Positions 22,541 through 34,000 of a DNA stretch of 64,000 nucleotides are shown one piece after another. The translations under genes were made by a program, and so were the position numbers. A model generated the notes under the pieces. That model did not search any database. It was given only the letters and a program-made list of their open reading frames with translations, and had not been told where the DNA came from. The stretch lies in contig CAJQUW010016930.1 of the NCBI GenBank assembly GCA_907163375.1, forward strand, positions 62,001 through 126,000, given 5' to 3'. Source of the stretch: Prostheceraeus crozeri. Lineage: Eukaryota > Platyhelminthes > Polycladida > Euryleptidae. The stretch's first letter is position 1; each line of letters starts with the position of its first letter.

Positions 22541-23127
22541 CTTCACGTTTGATGCGGCGCGTACAGAAAACATCTCCATCCGTCTGATCGTACAATAGCT
22601 AATTTCATCTTTCTGTGCATTCGTTGCACGTCGCACACAATTTGAACAAAAATTAGAATCCGTAACAATGAGCTTCTAGACGTGATCATTTCGACTGCGC
22701 GCGACCTCACGCATGCGCCTTAGTTCCGACCACGACTTTGTAGCCGAAGTGTAACAATTCTTCGCCTTGGGTGAGAATCGGTCCTGCGAAATTTGACCAA
22801 CTCTCTCCTTGACTTGTTTATGGTCTCTGCGACCTCGTAGATAAAATAACAAGACACTTTCCTCGTGCGCTCTCTCGCCCATCTCTCATACGACACGGTC
22901 GCTCCCTGCAATCACTGTTCGCCATCGGTGACGGTCGAGTGTGGCGGGACTCGGACGACCTCGCTCTCGGACGTAGCTATAAATCGTAAGCGCACAGCCT
23001 TCGCTACCATAACGAACCTTTCTGAGCAACGCGTCCTCTCCGCTGATAGACAAAGAGGAATTTTATTGATCCGACGCCACTTTCGCCGACTTTTATGACA
23101 ATTTAGTTGATTGGAATTTGCCGCAAA
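22541..23127 (+). promoter_or_regulatory. CpG-rich promoter-like block
   Basis: This stretch is clearly richer in G+C and CpG than its AT-rich surroundings (for example GCGCGCGACC, GTGACGGTCGAG, GGACGACCTCG, CGACGCCACTTTCGCCG). It leads directly into a good translation start at 23128. It may be the promoter and 5' untranslated region of a host gene. No TATA box in a convincing position was found. Confidence 0.35.
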
Positions 23128-23243
23128 ATGGCTTCCTCGGCAATTTCTTTAGCAACCGCGAATTCTGGCACGGCAATTGCACGATTCTTGGCAATAGCAA
23201 ACACCGTAGCTGCTGATACACCGCCCGTGGGAACTTTTGAAGA
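23128..23243 (+). CDS. Possible first coding exon of an unrecognised host gene
   Basis: The start context CAAAATGG has A at -3 and G at +4. The frame runs 38 full codons (MASSAISLATANSG, then TAIARFLAIANTVAADTPPV, then GTFE) and reaches a strong splice donor, AGA|GTAAGTA, at 23243/23244, leaving a 2-nt phase. The peptide is Ala/Ser/Thr-rich with one weakly hydrophobic stretch. No family is recognised. The next exon was not found: the acceptor at 23463 leads to an early stop in the required phase. Support is from the CpG-rich lead, start context and donor only. Confidence 0.35.
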
Positions 23244-26200
23244 GTAAGTAAATAATTCAAGCTTAAATAACAGGAATCTCAGGATTACCAATTGGGACAG
23301 TAAATAAGTCTGAGGAAGGAATTAGTTATTTAATGACGAAGGTTTGGAATTGATCTCATTATCAATTCCATGACGTTTTTATCTTCGCGAAGATTTTGGA
23401 TTGTTGGAGAAATCGATCGTAAGCTGAGAGATCCTCTGATTGACAAAATTTCACTTCTTTCAGCCGCCGAAGGCTGTTCACCTCATATTAATCTTGCCAG
23501 TAGCTTTTCTGCTAAGCGAGAATGATGAGAAAAACAGAAATGCAGGGAGAGAGATAGACGAGATCTGCAGATGGTACGGAAATCAGTGTTTTAAAGTCCA
23601 TTTAGTGAAGATTTCTGCGCACAGAAGATGAGATGAGAATAACTGTTCCTTTATATCAGCCATTCTAGCCATTCTCTTAACCAGGACCTGCAATTGAGGG
23701 GAATTCTCAGCTTTTTTATCAAAAATTGAGTTCAAAATCGAGAGTTTTATCAAGGAAATATTTAATTGATTTCTAGCAAAATAAAAATCTGTGTTAGGTT
23801 ACTGCCAGCTACTGTATGAGCAAGAATGCGCCGCGCGATATTGGTCTTAATCCAAAGTGAAACTCACAGTGAAAAGGATAATTTAATCAAATAATTTGAA
23901 ACAAGTCTGAACTGCTTTTATAGTTGATAGTGAAAATCAATTTCATATTTTCTTTTATTAGAAATTTACACAATATTTCGCATCGTTAAGAACAATTCCA
24001 TCTTTTTAAACAGTCCAGTGTAACAGGTAAATTCAATGAAAGGATTGCCGTGAAGGATCGGCGAGAATTCAGGATACATTAAATTGTATTAGAATTAACC
24101 AAAACAAACATAGAAGTAGATAAATCTTATCTCAAAATCATTTGCAACAATAGTGATGATCAGCATGATACTCCAGAAAAATTAAAATATTTTATTAGAA
24201 TAATTTAGTTAATCCATGATGTCATGGAGTAGTTAAGTAAGATAAAGTGTGTTTCTCCTGAAAAACCAAGTTAGATGTCTCATTACAATTCAACGAATGA
24301 GAGGCACTCCAATCCTGCAGTGTGCAATGAGCTCTTATTAATTCAACTGCAATCACAGACAGAGATAACTTTGACCGAACTTTCTATTTAAACTCTGTGG
24401 GCCGTAGAAGCGACAGTTCTAACGAGAAATGAAGTGCATGCAGTCGGCCTACGCGTCAAGAGCACCAAAGCATAGTCATGATACTTGCTGCAGCTTTATA
24501 AGGCCCACCGTCAATATTAAATGAGTAATTGACGAGATTGATGTCAACAAGACGATGATTATGTAAGGAATTTCGACAGAGTGGTAGTAGATTCGTGGAG
24601 TTTATGTTGAAGTTCATTTTCTGATGTGAATTTTAACGAAGCGTTTGAGTAGGCCGTGCTCCCTCAGTCTTCCTTGAATGTACGCCATTGTAGTGTCACA
24701 GTCTCCAGTGAAGAGGTCTTTTCATAATGGTTAATGTGAAATTAATAATGTGTAATTAATATGTATTACTCAAACATTGAAAAAATTCAACTCTTCATTA
24801 TTGATTTGAAATTTAGGATTTCTATATACTTTGCTTTCTGTAACTTATAGCCTATCAGGTTTTACCGCAATGACATATTTGACCTTTTCTTGGATTTGGC
24901 GCCATTGCTATGATTTTCGATAAACCAAAAGTTTTCACTAATATAATTATAGGCTAATAAAAAAATCAATAGATCAGTTTCGATTTTTCGGCATCAGCCG
25001 AAAGAAAGAGTATGAAGAAAGTAAAGCTATTGCATCAAAAACTCGGAGGACCCCTCCTCTCGGCGATTTAGTATCACCTTGTTGGTTTCTTTTAAAAAGA
25101 AAAAAAACTCGTAATTCTGCTTGTATGATATAAATAAGCATCAATCAGAATCAGACTTCATCTCTCCTTCATCACGCGCATTCTTATGGCAGCTCAGTAT
25201 ATTGTGGCAACTTCTCTACATGTTCGCCTAAATGTGGTCCATTTTCCTCATTTTCTTTAGATTGCAATCATTCGTACCCTTCCACCTTCAACCTCAGCAT
25301 GAACAAATTTACTTTATTGGTAGTGTTGTTTACCTGATCTTTACACATTCACATGGAAACGGTCATTAAAAGACAGCTCCGCTGAATACTAAATTCGTCA
25401 TTAGTAGACCTCAAACGACTTAGGATGACTTTCTACGATCACATATGAACATCTTCTAAAGTGCATCGACAACGTCCTGGGAAGGCAAAGTTCGAATTAC
25501 TGAGAATTGTAGAAAATTATGAAATTATTGTGATCTGAGGGCCTAATTCATCGTTATGTCAATGGAACATAAATTATCTACACAATCAAATCTCAACATT
25601 TTATCATAGATGGTACTGAGCGACATGGCTGATCGAATATATTCATTTTTAAATAGCTAATATAAAATTTGTGTTGTGTTCGCCATCCGTAAATCCAAAT
25701 GAATCAAGTGAATTCCATGAATTCAAATGAACGATCATGGTCTGAAGCTTCCACATTTCATGCTGAAAATATCTACATTTGATCTGAAAGTATATTTCCA
25801 GGAAGCAGACTGACGCCTTCAGTGTGGAAAGCGTTCTGCGAAATAGGCCTTCCAGCTGCCTCATTCACTCACCATTTTGTCTCCTGTAAGAATAGTAGAT
25901 GTCTGTCCATTGCAATCAACAATATTTTATTTGTAAAATCCTATATTTGATTTACATATTTCTGCATTGAAGTCGGAGAACCTATTGAATTGAGCCATAC
26001 AAGTCGGATATCAATGCTAAACAACAAAGCCAAGACACCTAACGAGCCAACCTCCATGAATTGAGCAAGTTGTAAAATAAGGATCTCAACAAAAATCGTA
26101 GTAGTGCATAATTCAAACCCACTGTTTTACGCAAAAAGAAGAATAGCATCCACCTGTAGAGGAAATTCGATTTCATGTCCAATCGGACCGGTGAACATAG

Positions 26201-26610
26201 AAATTGGGGCTTGCCGCATTAGGTGTTACGGATTGCGTCTGAGACAAGATGCATGACTTTTAATTTGTTTTCGTAACAATCTTCATAGTTTTTTATTTTT
26301 TTCTTGATGCTCTAATTAAAATTGTTCAAATGCTGCAAAACATATCCCGATAAAAGCGGATGTTTTGTTATTCTACAACAATAAAGCTGATTTATGTGGT
26401 AGGCCCATCTAAGAATTTCAACTGTAGAATTATTATAATTGGATGATTTCTATGAGTATTTGACATCGAGTGTCTCATCAGAACAATAGTCAGGTAGCCC
26501 TAGATGGCCATGCGCCAATGACTGACGATTATCTTTTATCACCCCCATTGAGATCTGAAAGACGAAGACTCATGGCATAATTATTGGAAAATCATTTAAA
26601 AGCATTACTA
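23244..26610. other. No recognised gene
   Basis: Largely AT-rich. A polypyrimidine tract with acceptor (TTCACTTCTTTCAG, ending 23463) is followed by a 55-codon open stretch to 23631, but its phase does not fit the exon at 23128. Nothing else is recognised. Confidence 0.5.
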
Positions 26611-26618
26611 AGTGGTCA

Positions 26619-27257
26619 TTGTGTGATCGGATGTTGCCACTGCGGGATTGTTCAACGCATTTTGGTATTGCCTTGTCGTCTAAATTTAGTGGTTGCGAAT
26701 ATGAACAGGCTCGACGAAAAAAACTCACGGAACTTTCTTTGGGCTATCTTCTGTTAGCATGTTCAATCCAAACTTCCAGAGAAAATGTGTGTGTGTGGAA
26801 AGCCATAATTCTGACAAATTTGGTTTTCGGATATGACATCGCTCCCCTGAGCTTTTGATGTTGAGGTGTTGGACAACATCTATGCAAGTTGCTTTAAGGC
26901 AGCTCTTTATTTACCAAAAAGATGTCATCATAGTGCTCTACTACAAGCATTAAACTTTCCGCCCGCGTCAGAATGTCTTCGTCTAAGATTATTGCGCGAA
27001 TTCAAACTGATTTTTGCCACTGATCATCGACTTCTGCGCTTAATGCTTGGTCGTTTTCTGATGCACTGCTCATGCCACAATCTATATGCGGATCTTTTCT
27101 AGATGAGGTTGCTGATTGTGCGAGTTCAATGAGCAATATCATGAAGCTGATGTTGGGGAGAATTCCTTTACAGCAGGTTACTCCAGGGTCATATCGTACC
27201 AGGAGCCCTTACGTTCAAAATTATTGCTTTTGTTATGTCTTAACAACTGAAATTTAA
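26619..27257 (+). pseudogene. LINE fragment, region after the reverse transcriptase core
   Basis: Successive frames read VWKAIILTNLVFGYDIAPLS, then VLDNIYASCFKAALYLPKR, then ALLQALNFPPASECLRLRLL and LFLDEVADCASSMSN. The pattern (W-x-x-I-L-x-x-L-x-[FY]-G, then a K-A-A-L-x-L-P-x-R block) resembles the segment downstream of the YADD box in many LINEs. At least two frame breaks are present, near 26857 and near 27100. Neither endonuclease nor YADD box is left. The clade is uncertain. Confidence 0.55.
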
Positions 27258-27384
27258 TTCTTTATCTTGTTTTTCTTTATTTGGATGCTAAGTAAAGGTA
27301 TTGTTATTATTATGCAGCAGTCGAGTGCTGCGTGAAGTTTGAGTTCAACAACCTCATTGTTATTAGTTTAGCGATGATTTTTCT

Positions 27385-27549
27385 TTTCAGGTTATTGGTT
27401 AGGAAGAGTCAAGATAAATATTGATGTTAATTATAACTGTGCATTTTGACAATCAATTTCGATCTTCATTAGAAGATCATCGTCAGGCATAGAAGGAAAA
27501 CATTACATTCACAAAATTCAAAATTCAAATTACATAAAGGGTAATAAGA
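27385..27549 (-). repeat. Left inverted tail repeat
   Basis: Reverse complement of 28695-28857. Read on the minus strand it runs from GGGTAATAAG-type sequence through the hammerhead-like motif to GACTCTTCCTAACCAATAAC. Confidence 0.85.
27457..27486 (-). ncRNA. Hammerhead-like motif, copy 1
   Basis: On the minus strand: CTGACGA, then T, then a perfect 7-bp stem GATCTTC/GAAGATC with loop TAAT, then GAAA. This is the order of the catalytic core of a hammerhead ribozyme (CUGANGA - stem II - GAAA), apart from one extra U before stem II. A possible stem III (ATTGAT/ATCAAT) lies further on. Hammerhead motifs are known in Penelope-like elements. Activity is not shown. Confidence 0.45.
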
Positions 27550-28694
27550 TATCATGAGTAATCGCTTCATTTCCTCTTCCTCCTTCTTTAATCCTTTTTC
27601 CTTTTCCTTATTGCCATCTTATTACCATCTTACTACCATCTCCTTTATCTTATTACCATAGAAATTAATAATACCATAGAAAGTCCTAGAATGGAAATTG
27701 CATGAAAATTATGGCACACTCCGGGGAACTTAGTTGGGGCAAAAAGCAAATTTTGCGAGCTGGCTTTCTTGTTTTTGGGTTGGCATTTTTAATTATCAAG
27801 TCAATTTGCGATCTGGATGGTTGCCCCTTGTCCAAAGATCATATAGACAAAAGCAATAGTGAATTTACAAAATGCTGCAGCGACAGGATGACAAAGAAGG
27901 AAATCCTTCTAAACGTTCTGTACGTTCATCATTTTCAAATATCGCTCCTATAATCAATCAAGAGTATAATCAGACACATACGCAACTTGTAATGTCGATT
28001 TACAGAGCATGCACTGGTCCAGCTTGAAATCAGAGGCCAAGAAATCTCAGAGTAGTCATTTTACTTAAAAGGGTTCCCCTGCTCAATATATTTGAACAAT
28101 TTTCAAAACCTTTGCATGCTTTCGATTATGAGCTTCCAAAATATCATCACACTATATCACATAAGTCATTTAGTAATTAATTGAAAGGATCCAACGACAT
28201 TTCATTTGTCTGAGAAATGATTGTCGGTAAAGAAGCTTTCAATGTGTTTATTCCAGAAAGCGTTAGGTTTCTTAACCGCTAGAAGAAATTATCCAATAAT
28301 TAGAATTTCTATCTTTGAATTCTTGAGATATTCTTACAACCAATGCACCGACCACATTCGATTATGACTCTGAACCAATTTTTGATTCGCATTCCAGTAT
28401 TGAAAAATAGTTGTCAATGACTGCCAAAGATAGACACAGTATATTAACCCATGGAATACCGGTATTATGGTAATTCACATGGAACAATGCCACCATCTCA
28501 CTTAAAGTTCTCTTCATGAAATTCCTGCAATTTGCTGTCAACAACTTCCACAACCAACTTGGCAAATAGTTTGACTATGATACGATGTTTTAGATCGAAG
28601 AAGATCTACAAACCATAGATTTTTACAGGTGCCATCATTGTACATAGGCAAGATATCAAACTTCCATTCTAGTGTACTATTATCCACTTCTATG
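27550..28694. other. Interior of the inverted-tail structure, no gene recognised
   Basis: Contains a pyrimidine-rich run with TTATTACCATC-like repeats near 27590-27665 and an 83-codon frame (27702-27953) with no known domain. Confidence 0.5.
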
Positions 28695-28857
28695 CTTATT
28701 ACCCTTTATGTAATGTGAGTTTTGAATTTTGTGCATGTAAATGTTTTCCTTCCATGCCTGACGATGATCTTCTAATGAGGATCGAAATTGATTGCAAAAA
28801 TATAAAATCATAATTAACATCAATATTTATCTTGACTCTTCCCAACCAATTACTTGA
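28695..28857 (+). repeat. Right inverted tail repeat
   Basis: Mirror of 27385-27549. Plus-strand order: CTTATTACCC, hammerhead-like motif, then GACTCTTCCCAACCAATTAC. Confidence 0.85.
28758..28787 (+). ncRNA. Hammerhead-like motif, copy 2
   Basis: CTGACGA, T, stem GATCTTC/GAGGATC with loop TAAT, then GAAA. One A-to-G change relative to copy 1 turns a U-A pair into a U-G wobble pair, so the stem is kept. Confidence 0.45.
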
Positions 28858-30531
28858 AAATATGTATAGTCAAGACATTCACAAGATGTTTTTTCTATAG
28901 GGAGCAGCACTTGCCTAATTTTGATATCTATTGCATCACAGCATATTTCTGTGATGTTCTGCCTCCAATAGCAAAACATGGCTTGACTAATAACAATCAG
29001 GTTGTTGAACTCAATGAATATGTAACTCCTCATTGTTGAACAGTTTTGCCATTGCAGTGTACACCTTTTAATATTGTTTCAGTGCTTTTTCTATGGCAGA
29101 AATCACAAGGGTGCAAAACCGTAGCTAAACTAATAAGCATGTAGTCTTAAATCAAAGCAATTTTTAATGCGACTCAATATTTCATTTCTACTCACAGAAT
29201 TGAAAGATTATTTAAATATGTAGTCATGTAGATTATGTAAATCGAAGTGTCGCCGCTACAAAAATGAACATGGATCTACTCGTATAATGCTTCCATGAGG
29301 AATACCTTGCGTTACATCGATACTGCGGCTGTTTGTTGCATCAATGCTCAGATGCTGTAATCTTCGAGCGAGAATAAAATGTCCAGTAAACACAAGCATG
29401 TGCAAAGCTACATGTACACACACGCGCAAAAACGTTGTGGAAAGAAAGTTGTGCACACACTGTACACATGCAAACAGCATTCATGAAAAGTTTGCGGTGA
29501 AAATATGACCACCTGTGCTTACAGTGCAGGCCTACATTTCTATACTGAGAAGAATAATTTAGTTTGTCTCTTGATCTTGATAATTTGAAGAAGTCAGGCT
29601 TAAGAGATGTCTCTAGTACTCAAAAAACATTTTTTTAGATTTTCGTTGGGTACTCTATTCACGTCGAATGCCTTAATTCGTTGATACTGTTGAGATGTCG
29701 ATCTTTTGTACTTTGATGATTATCTTGAATATTTGCGGAGAGAAGTATGTGACATACCTGTAAATCGATCGGATGAAATTTCAGACAGGCTATTGCAACT
29801 TTGGTTCATATGTAATGAAGCTTGGATACAAACGCATTCGATCTATTAACTGGTATTGCACCAGTGAGAATTGGTCGAGGCAAACTTTGATATGGTATAG
29901 AGATCTGTATTCATTCACATAAGTCATTTTGGTAAACGATAAAGTATGACGGGTTTCTTCGTATGGACGTGCCATGCATAGATCTGAGTGCCTTAGACGA
30001 GAGAAAGGGCTTTCTCATGCTATGAATATGTGCGTGTGTGTATGACTTGTTTTGAAGAACGTCTTAAAAATGTTTTTTTGGCTAGGAAATATGATATTTT
30101 GGTTTTGTATTTTTCAAATAGTAGGACACGATAAGAGATTTACATAGGAAAAACTGACAACATTGACGGTGACTTCCCGAATTATTGGTGATATTTTCTG
30201 ACTTCTTCATTCAGATGCTATGCGGTGATCATAGCTTTTCGTTTCGTATCAAAATTCATGTCCAAAAAATGACAAAAATTGAAATGAATTTGCAGTTTCC
30301 AACAGTTGGAAATTTCAAATGTAATATCGATATCATTTCTCACACTGAGCATGGATTCAAAAGCTGAGCATGCGTTCAAAAGATCGAAAATTTGATAAAA
30401 TTTTGTGTGTAATGAAGATATATTACCTTTCAAATGACAGCTAAATCGTCCAGCCTAGTCGTTTGAAAGGTAAGATATGCATTGTTACTGAACCTAAAAT
30501 CTATGACATCAAAAATCCAAGATTTTGATCT
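28858..30531. other. No recognised gene
   Basis: AT-rich, with a CA/TG-rich patch near 29390-29470. Nothing recognised. Confidence 0.55.
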
Positions 30532-30606
30532 GTAAAAGACTCAAATCTGTGACAATTTTCTACATAGCCCATGCAGCTCAGAACATTGAAGTATGTAAAG
30601 TTTTAG
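30532..30606 (+). repeat. Direct duplication, first copy
   Basis: A 75-bp segment starting GTAAAAGACTCAAATCTGTG recurs at 30771-30845 with only two or three differences. It is a local duplication; no element ends are visible. Confidence 0.9.
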
Positions 30607-30770
30607 TCTTTGTATTATTATTGACCAAAGTAAAAATAGTTTTAATAAGCGTTCGAGAACGGCCGAGCCACAGACACTATTACTCAATTAGGCCAATTAC
30701 TCAGGGCCAATTACTCAAACGGCAGTATGATGCGGTGCGTTAAATGTGTGGCAAAATGAAAAAAAATAAT

Positions 30771-30845
30771 GTAAAAGACTCAAATCTGTGATAATTTTCC
30801 GCATAGCCCATGCAGCTCAGAACATTGAAGTATGTAAAGTTTTAG
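30771..30845 (+). repeat. Direct duplication, second copy
   Basis: Second copy of 30532-30606, 164 bp downstream. The inter-copy segment contains a short GGCCAATTACTCA duplication of its own near 30690-30718. Confidence 0.9.
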
Positions 30846-30912
30846 ATATCTACGACTCCAAATTGTGAACCATAGGAATCATCTGACAACAAAGGTCTCT
30901 CGAAGTTCATTG

Positions 30913-31361
30913 AATATCGAAAGAGAATGACAGCTATTAAGTCAATACAAGACACCAACACCCTTGATTCCCCGACCGCACTCGCCTGACCTAGGAATCG
31001 AACCGAAGTCCGCGGTGGAGACGAGCTCGCACCTTCTTCACTAGGCCACGCTGACGGTTCAAAAGGAATGCGAGTGAAATTTACTCATGACTCATTCATT
31101 CATCGATTCGTTCATGGACTCATGGACGCTGTTAGCGCTCTGTCAATAATAATAGGACAATATGCTGTCGATATCACTAAGAGATGACTTCTGCCTTCAC
31201 TCGCATTCCTTTTGAACCGTCAGCGTGGCCTAGTGAAGAAAGTGCGAGCTCGTCTCCACCGCGGACTTCGGTTCGATTCCTAGGTCAGGCGAGTGCGGTC
31301 GGGGAATCAAGGGTGTTGGTGTCTTGTATTGACTTAAAAGCTGTCATTCTCTTTCGATATT
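30913..31361. mobile_element. Fold-back pair of tRNA-derived SINE-like sequence
   Basis: Arms of ~166 bp (30913-31079 and 31196-31361) are near-perfect reverse complements around a 116-bp spacer. Each arm holds a tRNA-like head with a pol III A box (TGGCCTAGTG) and B box (GGTTCGATTCC). In the right arm, plus strand, these fall at about 31226-31235 and 31270-31280. The transcript would fold into a long hairpin. It may be two head-to-head SINE copies or a fold-back element that captured a tRNA-like sequence. Confidence 0.8.
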
Positions 31362-31599
31362 ATAGGAATCATCTCAATGTCATTTTCACTGGGAATGCAA
31401 ATATGAACGGTGAATTGCTCCTACCTCAGTGGTGTTACATAGCAAATTAGACGGCCTTAATCATGCAATTAAGGTTGTCTAATTTGGCATTGGAGATATA
31501 CAAACGACTTTCATAGAAAAATGACAGGCGAAATATCGGCTGACAACCCTACTTACTCAGTAGCAATGTAAATACTAATAGTAAGGGCTATCGCCGTCA

Positions 31600-31880
31600 A
31601 TGAGGAGGCAAGATCATTCTTCGACCAAACCTTCCTCGTGGTTGGATAGGCCGAGGATCATGCTCCGTGCCGTGGCCATCCAGAAGTCCAATCCTAAGTC
31701 AATGTGACTTTTTTCTTTGGGAAGTAATCAAGACCAGGGTTTATGAAACAACACCTCATTCAATGGATGATTCGAAGGGCAAAATCAGGGAATCATTCTA
31801 CGCATATGGACTGGGATGCCTTGCGACTGTTTCTAGAAAACTATGCGAAAAGACTCCGTAAGTGTGTGAGAGTTCAGGAG
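31600..31880 (+). pseudogene. Mariner transposase C-terminal scrap
   Basis: The frame reads FFDQTFPRGWIGRGSC, then WPSRSPILSQCDFFLWEVIK and TRVYETTPHSMDDSKGKIRE. This is the end of the DDE domain of mariner-type transposases (the WP-RSPDL-x-x-CDFFLWG block holds the third acidic residue; here L-S-Q-C-D is kept). Only about 90 codons remain. This is a different subfamily from the mariner at 7.1 kb. Confidence 0.8.
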
Positions 31881-33178
31881 CCCATGTTGAGTTGTGGATG
31901 ATAAATCTTATTGATTCATAAATGCCATCTCATCATCTAATAATGAGAGTTGGTTTGGCTAAGCTTGATACATTAGTAAAGGAATGAGATAAATTTCAAA
32001 TCCGGCTATTTCCGTGAATCATTCTGTAGCTATTTATACACTGAATGTTCGGAAAATACGGACGGTCAGAAATCATTAGAGCGCGGCAAGGTAACAATAA
32101 AATTTTATTACATTTTCACAATGGATGCAATTGAATACAGTATATCAGCATTCACTTCAATAAGTCATCTGATGAATATCAGGATTAGCATGCAACAATT
32201 CCTAACAGCTGAGAGCCTCCTATTGTCATCACGAAGTCTGATAGTCAGTCGCATAGGTTCATTTTGGGACATTTTCATGTGTTCTATACAGATTCACTCA
32301 TTTTAGCAGATATTGTATTTCAGGAATATGGATTGGTTCACTTTACTAAAGTTTGAGGTCTCTATGATAAGACCTATGAATTCCTGAATATGAGAATTAT
32401 GAGATAAATTTAACTTTTTCATGAACAAATTTTCTACATGTACATGCATATTCAGACTTTATGCATCAAACATTGCTTGTCCAGCGCAAAAGTTAGAGTT
32501 TTTCAAGACTATTCAAAGGCCCAATAACGTCCATTACTTTTTTGTGGAATTATATTAATTACGGACAGACTGTCATAGAGATGAGAGATTTTATGTGTTA
32601 CAATACGGACCTAGATATCGTTCAGTAATAGGTTCATGCTTGGATATATCTAGATATCCATGGTTCATGCTTTCCGTGGATATCTCATAATTTGATGAAG
32701 GATTCCATGTCACGAATGTCATTAGAAAGACAAGTATTTCTACATACTTTTACCAGGGATGTATATGAAGCATAGAAAGTGTTTCTAAAAAGAAACGATG
32801 TATCCCAATGGCGGTGACGGTGTACGGAACTTGGTCAGAGGAAGCTTCAGCGGCTATATCAAAGATATGCGACTTAACAGCAATTTGCATGAATAATGAT
32901 AGACATAAGGTGCGAAGAGAGAGCTTCCAGCGACTGGGCGTTGCTTTAGACAGGCCAATGCTCGAGCTCTCCTCTCACAGTGTACGGAGATATAGCAGCT
33001 TGAGTTATTTGGTAGACTGTCTTTGAACTAATTCCGTAAAATCATTTCTTTTGTACTTATCTGTTATACTTTAACTTTTTTTGTAATTTCTCTTTATCTT
33101 TGAGTATATTTTCTTTGTTTCATGGACATCCCTGCTTTTACCAATAATATATCATAAGTATGAAGCGTCATAATTAAT
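31881..33178. other. No recognised gene
   Basis: AT-rich. A 72-codon frame at 32808-33026 has no recognisable domain and is treated as chance. Confidence 0.5.
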
Positions 33179-33296
33179 TTCACGAAGATTAAAAAGTCAA
33201 CTTTTCAGTACGAGGAGCGATATCGTTGTCGAGAGAGGGCAGCGATCGGGACAATGATATCCCTCAGTACTGAAAAGGACTTTTTAATCGAGTGAA
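33179..33296. mobile_element. Small hairpin MITE-like element
   Basis: The two halves are reverse complements over ~55 bp each (TTCAC...GATTAAAAAGTC...TTTTCAGTAC). It has higher GC than its surroundings. No coding capacity. Target duplications were not resolved. Confidence 0.6.
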
Positions 33297-34000
33297 GGTA
33301 GTTTATTTCTATGCATGCATCTTCATCTAGAAAATGTTAGATATCTTAGCGTCCTATTTGTCGGCCATACCATGGCATTAAGAAATCAATGGCCATACTT
33401 GGAAATGCATGATATTTCTATGCATGGACTAGGAATAGACATAGGCTACTAAACATTGCAAAAGAAGACTCTTTGAATTTAAATTAGTGTCCAGTATTTG
33501 TCCAGTAATGAACCAAATAGCGACTTAAAAATTAAGGAACCGCAGAAATGACAAAGAAAGTAACAGTTTGTAAAAGATCCGTAGCTAGCAGCAAAAGATA
33601 GGAAGATCGAGGAGTCAGGTTTATCGGATATTGTCAGCTATCTGACAGAAAACCAAAATGCCGGTAATGTTGATAATTGTGTTCATAATAAATCGTTTAC
33701 TAATTTCATATTTTTGATTCTGCATTAGGTCGATATAATACAATTGAGCACACTGCAATGTTCCTGTTTCAAATGCTAGATTTAGGCACTTGTCAAGGAC
33801 ATTTAACGTAATTATAATCAAAATAATACATAGGAAAAATAAAATCATACGAAAATATTCTTTGCAGCACAAAATTTCACGAACTGCAAAGTGCTGACCG
33901 CAAAGACTCTAAAGTGATGTTCATGCGCTCTGAGGACTATGGCAATGTTAACGTTTCAACACATGCATAGAAATAATAACATAACTTGATATTTAATGGT
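33297..34000. other. No recognised gene
   Basis: An 83-codon minus-strand frame (33621-33872) with two hydrophobic stretches has no family match that I recognise and may be chance in AT-rich sequence. Confidence 0.5.

Larger units (their letters stand above)
27385..28857. mobile_element. 1.47-kb structure with inverted Penelope-type tails
   Basis: The ends (27385-27549 and 28695-28857) are inverted repeats of ~160 bp with about 90% identity by eye. Each contains a hammerhead-like motif and the end sequence GGAAGAGTCAAGATAAATAT. The tails resemble the 3' tail of the Penelope-like fragment at 34.0 kb (GAAGAG, a CTGATGATG-stem-GAAA motif). The interior holds no recognisable reverse transcriptase or endonuclease. 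It is probably a non-autonomous or deleted Penelope-type insertion. Confidence 0.6.

Noticed and set aside
23464-23631. Second exon following the exon at 23128
   Set aside because: The acceptor is good and one frame is open for 55 codons, but the phase left by the donor at 23243 leads to an early stop here.
32808-33026. 72-codon frame as a host exon
   Set aside because: No convincing acceptor or donor and no recognisable family.
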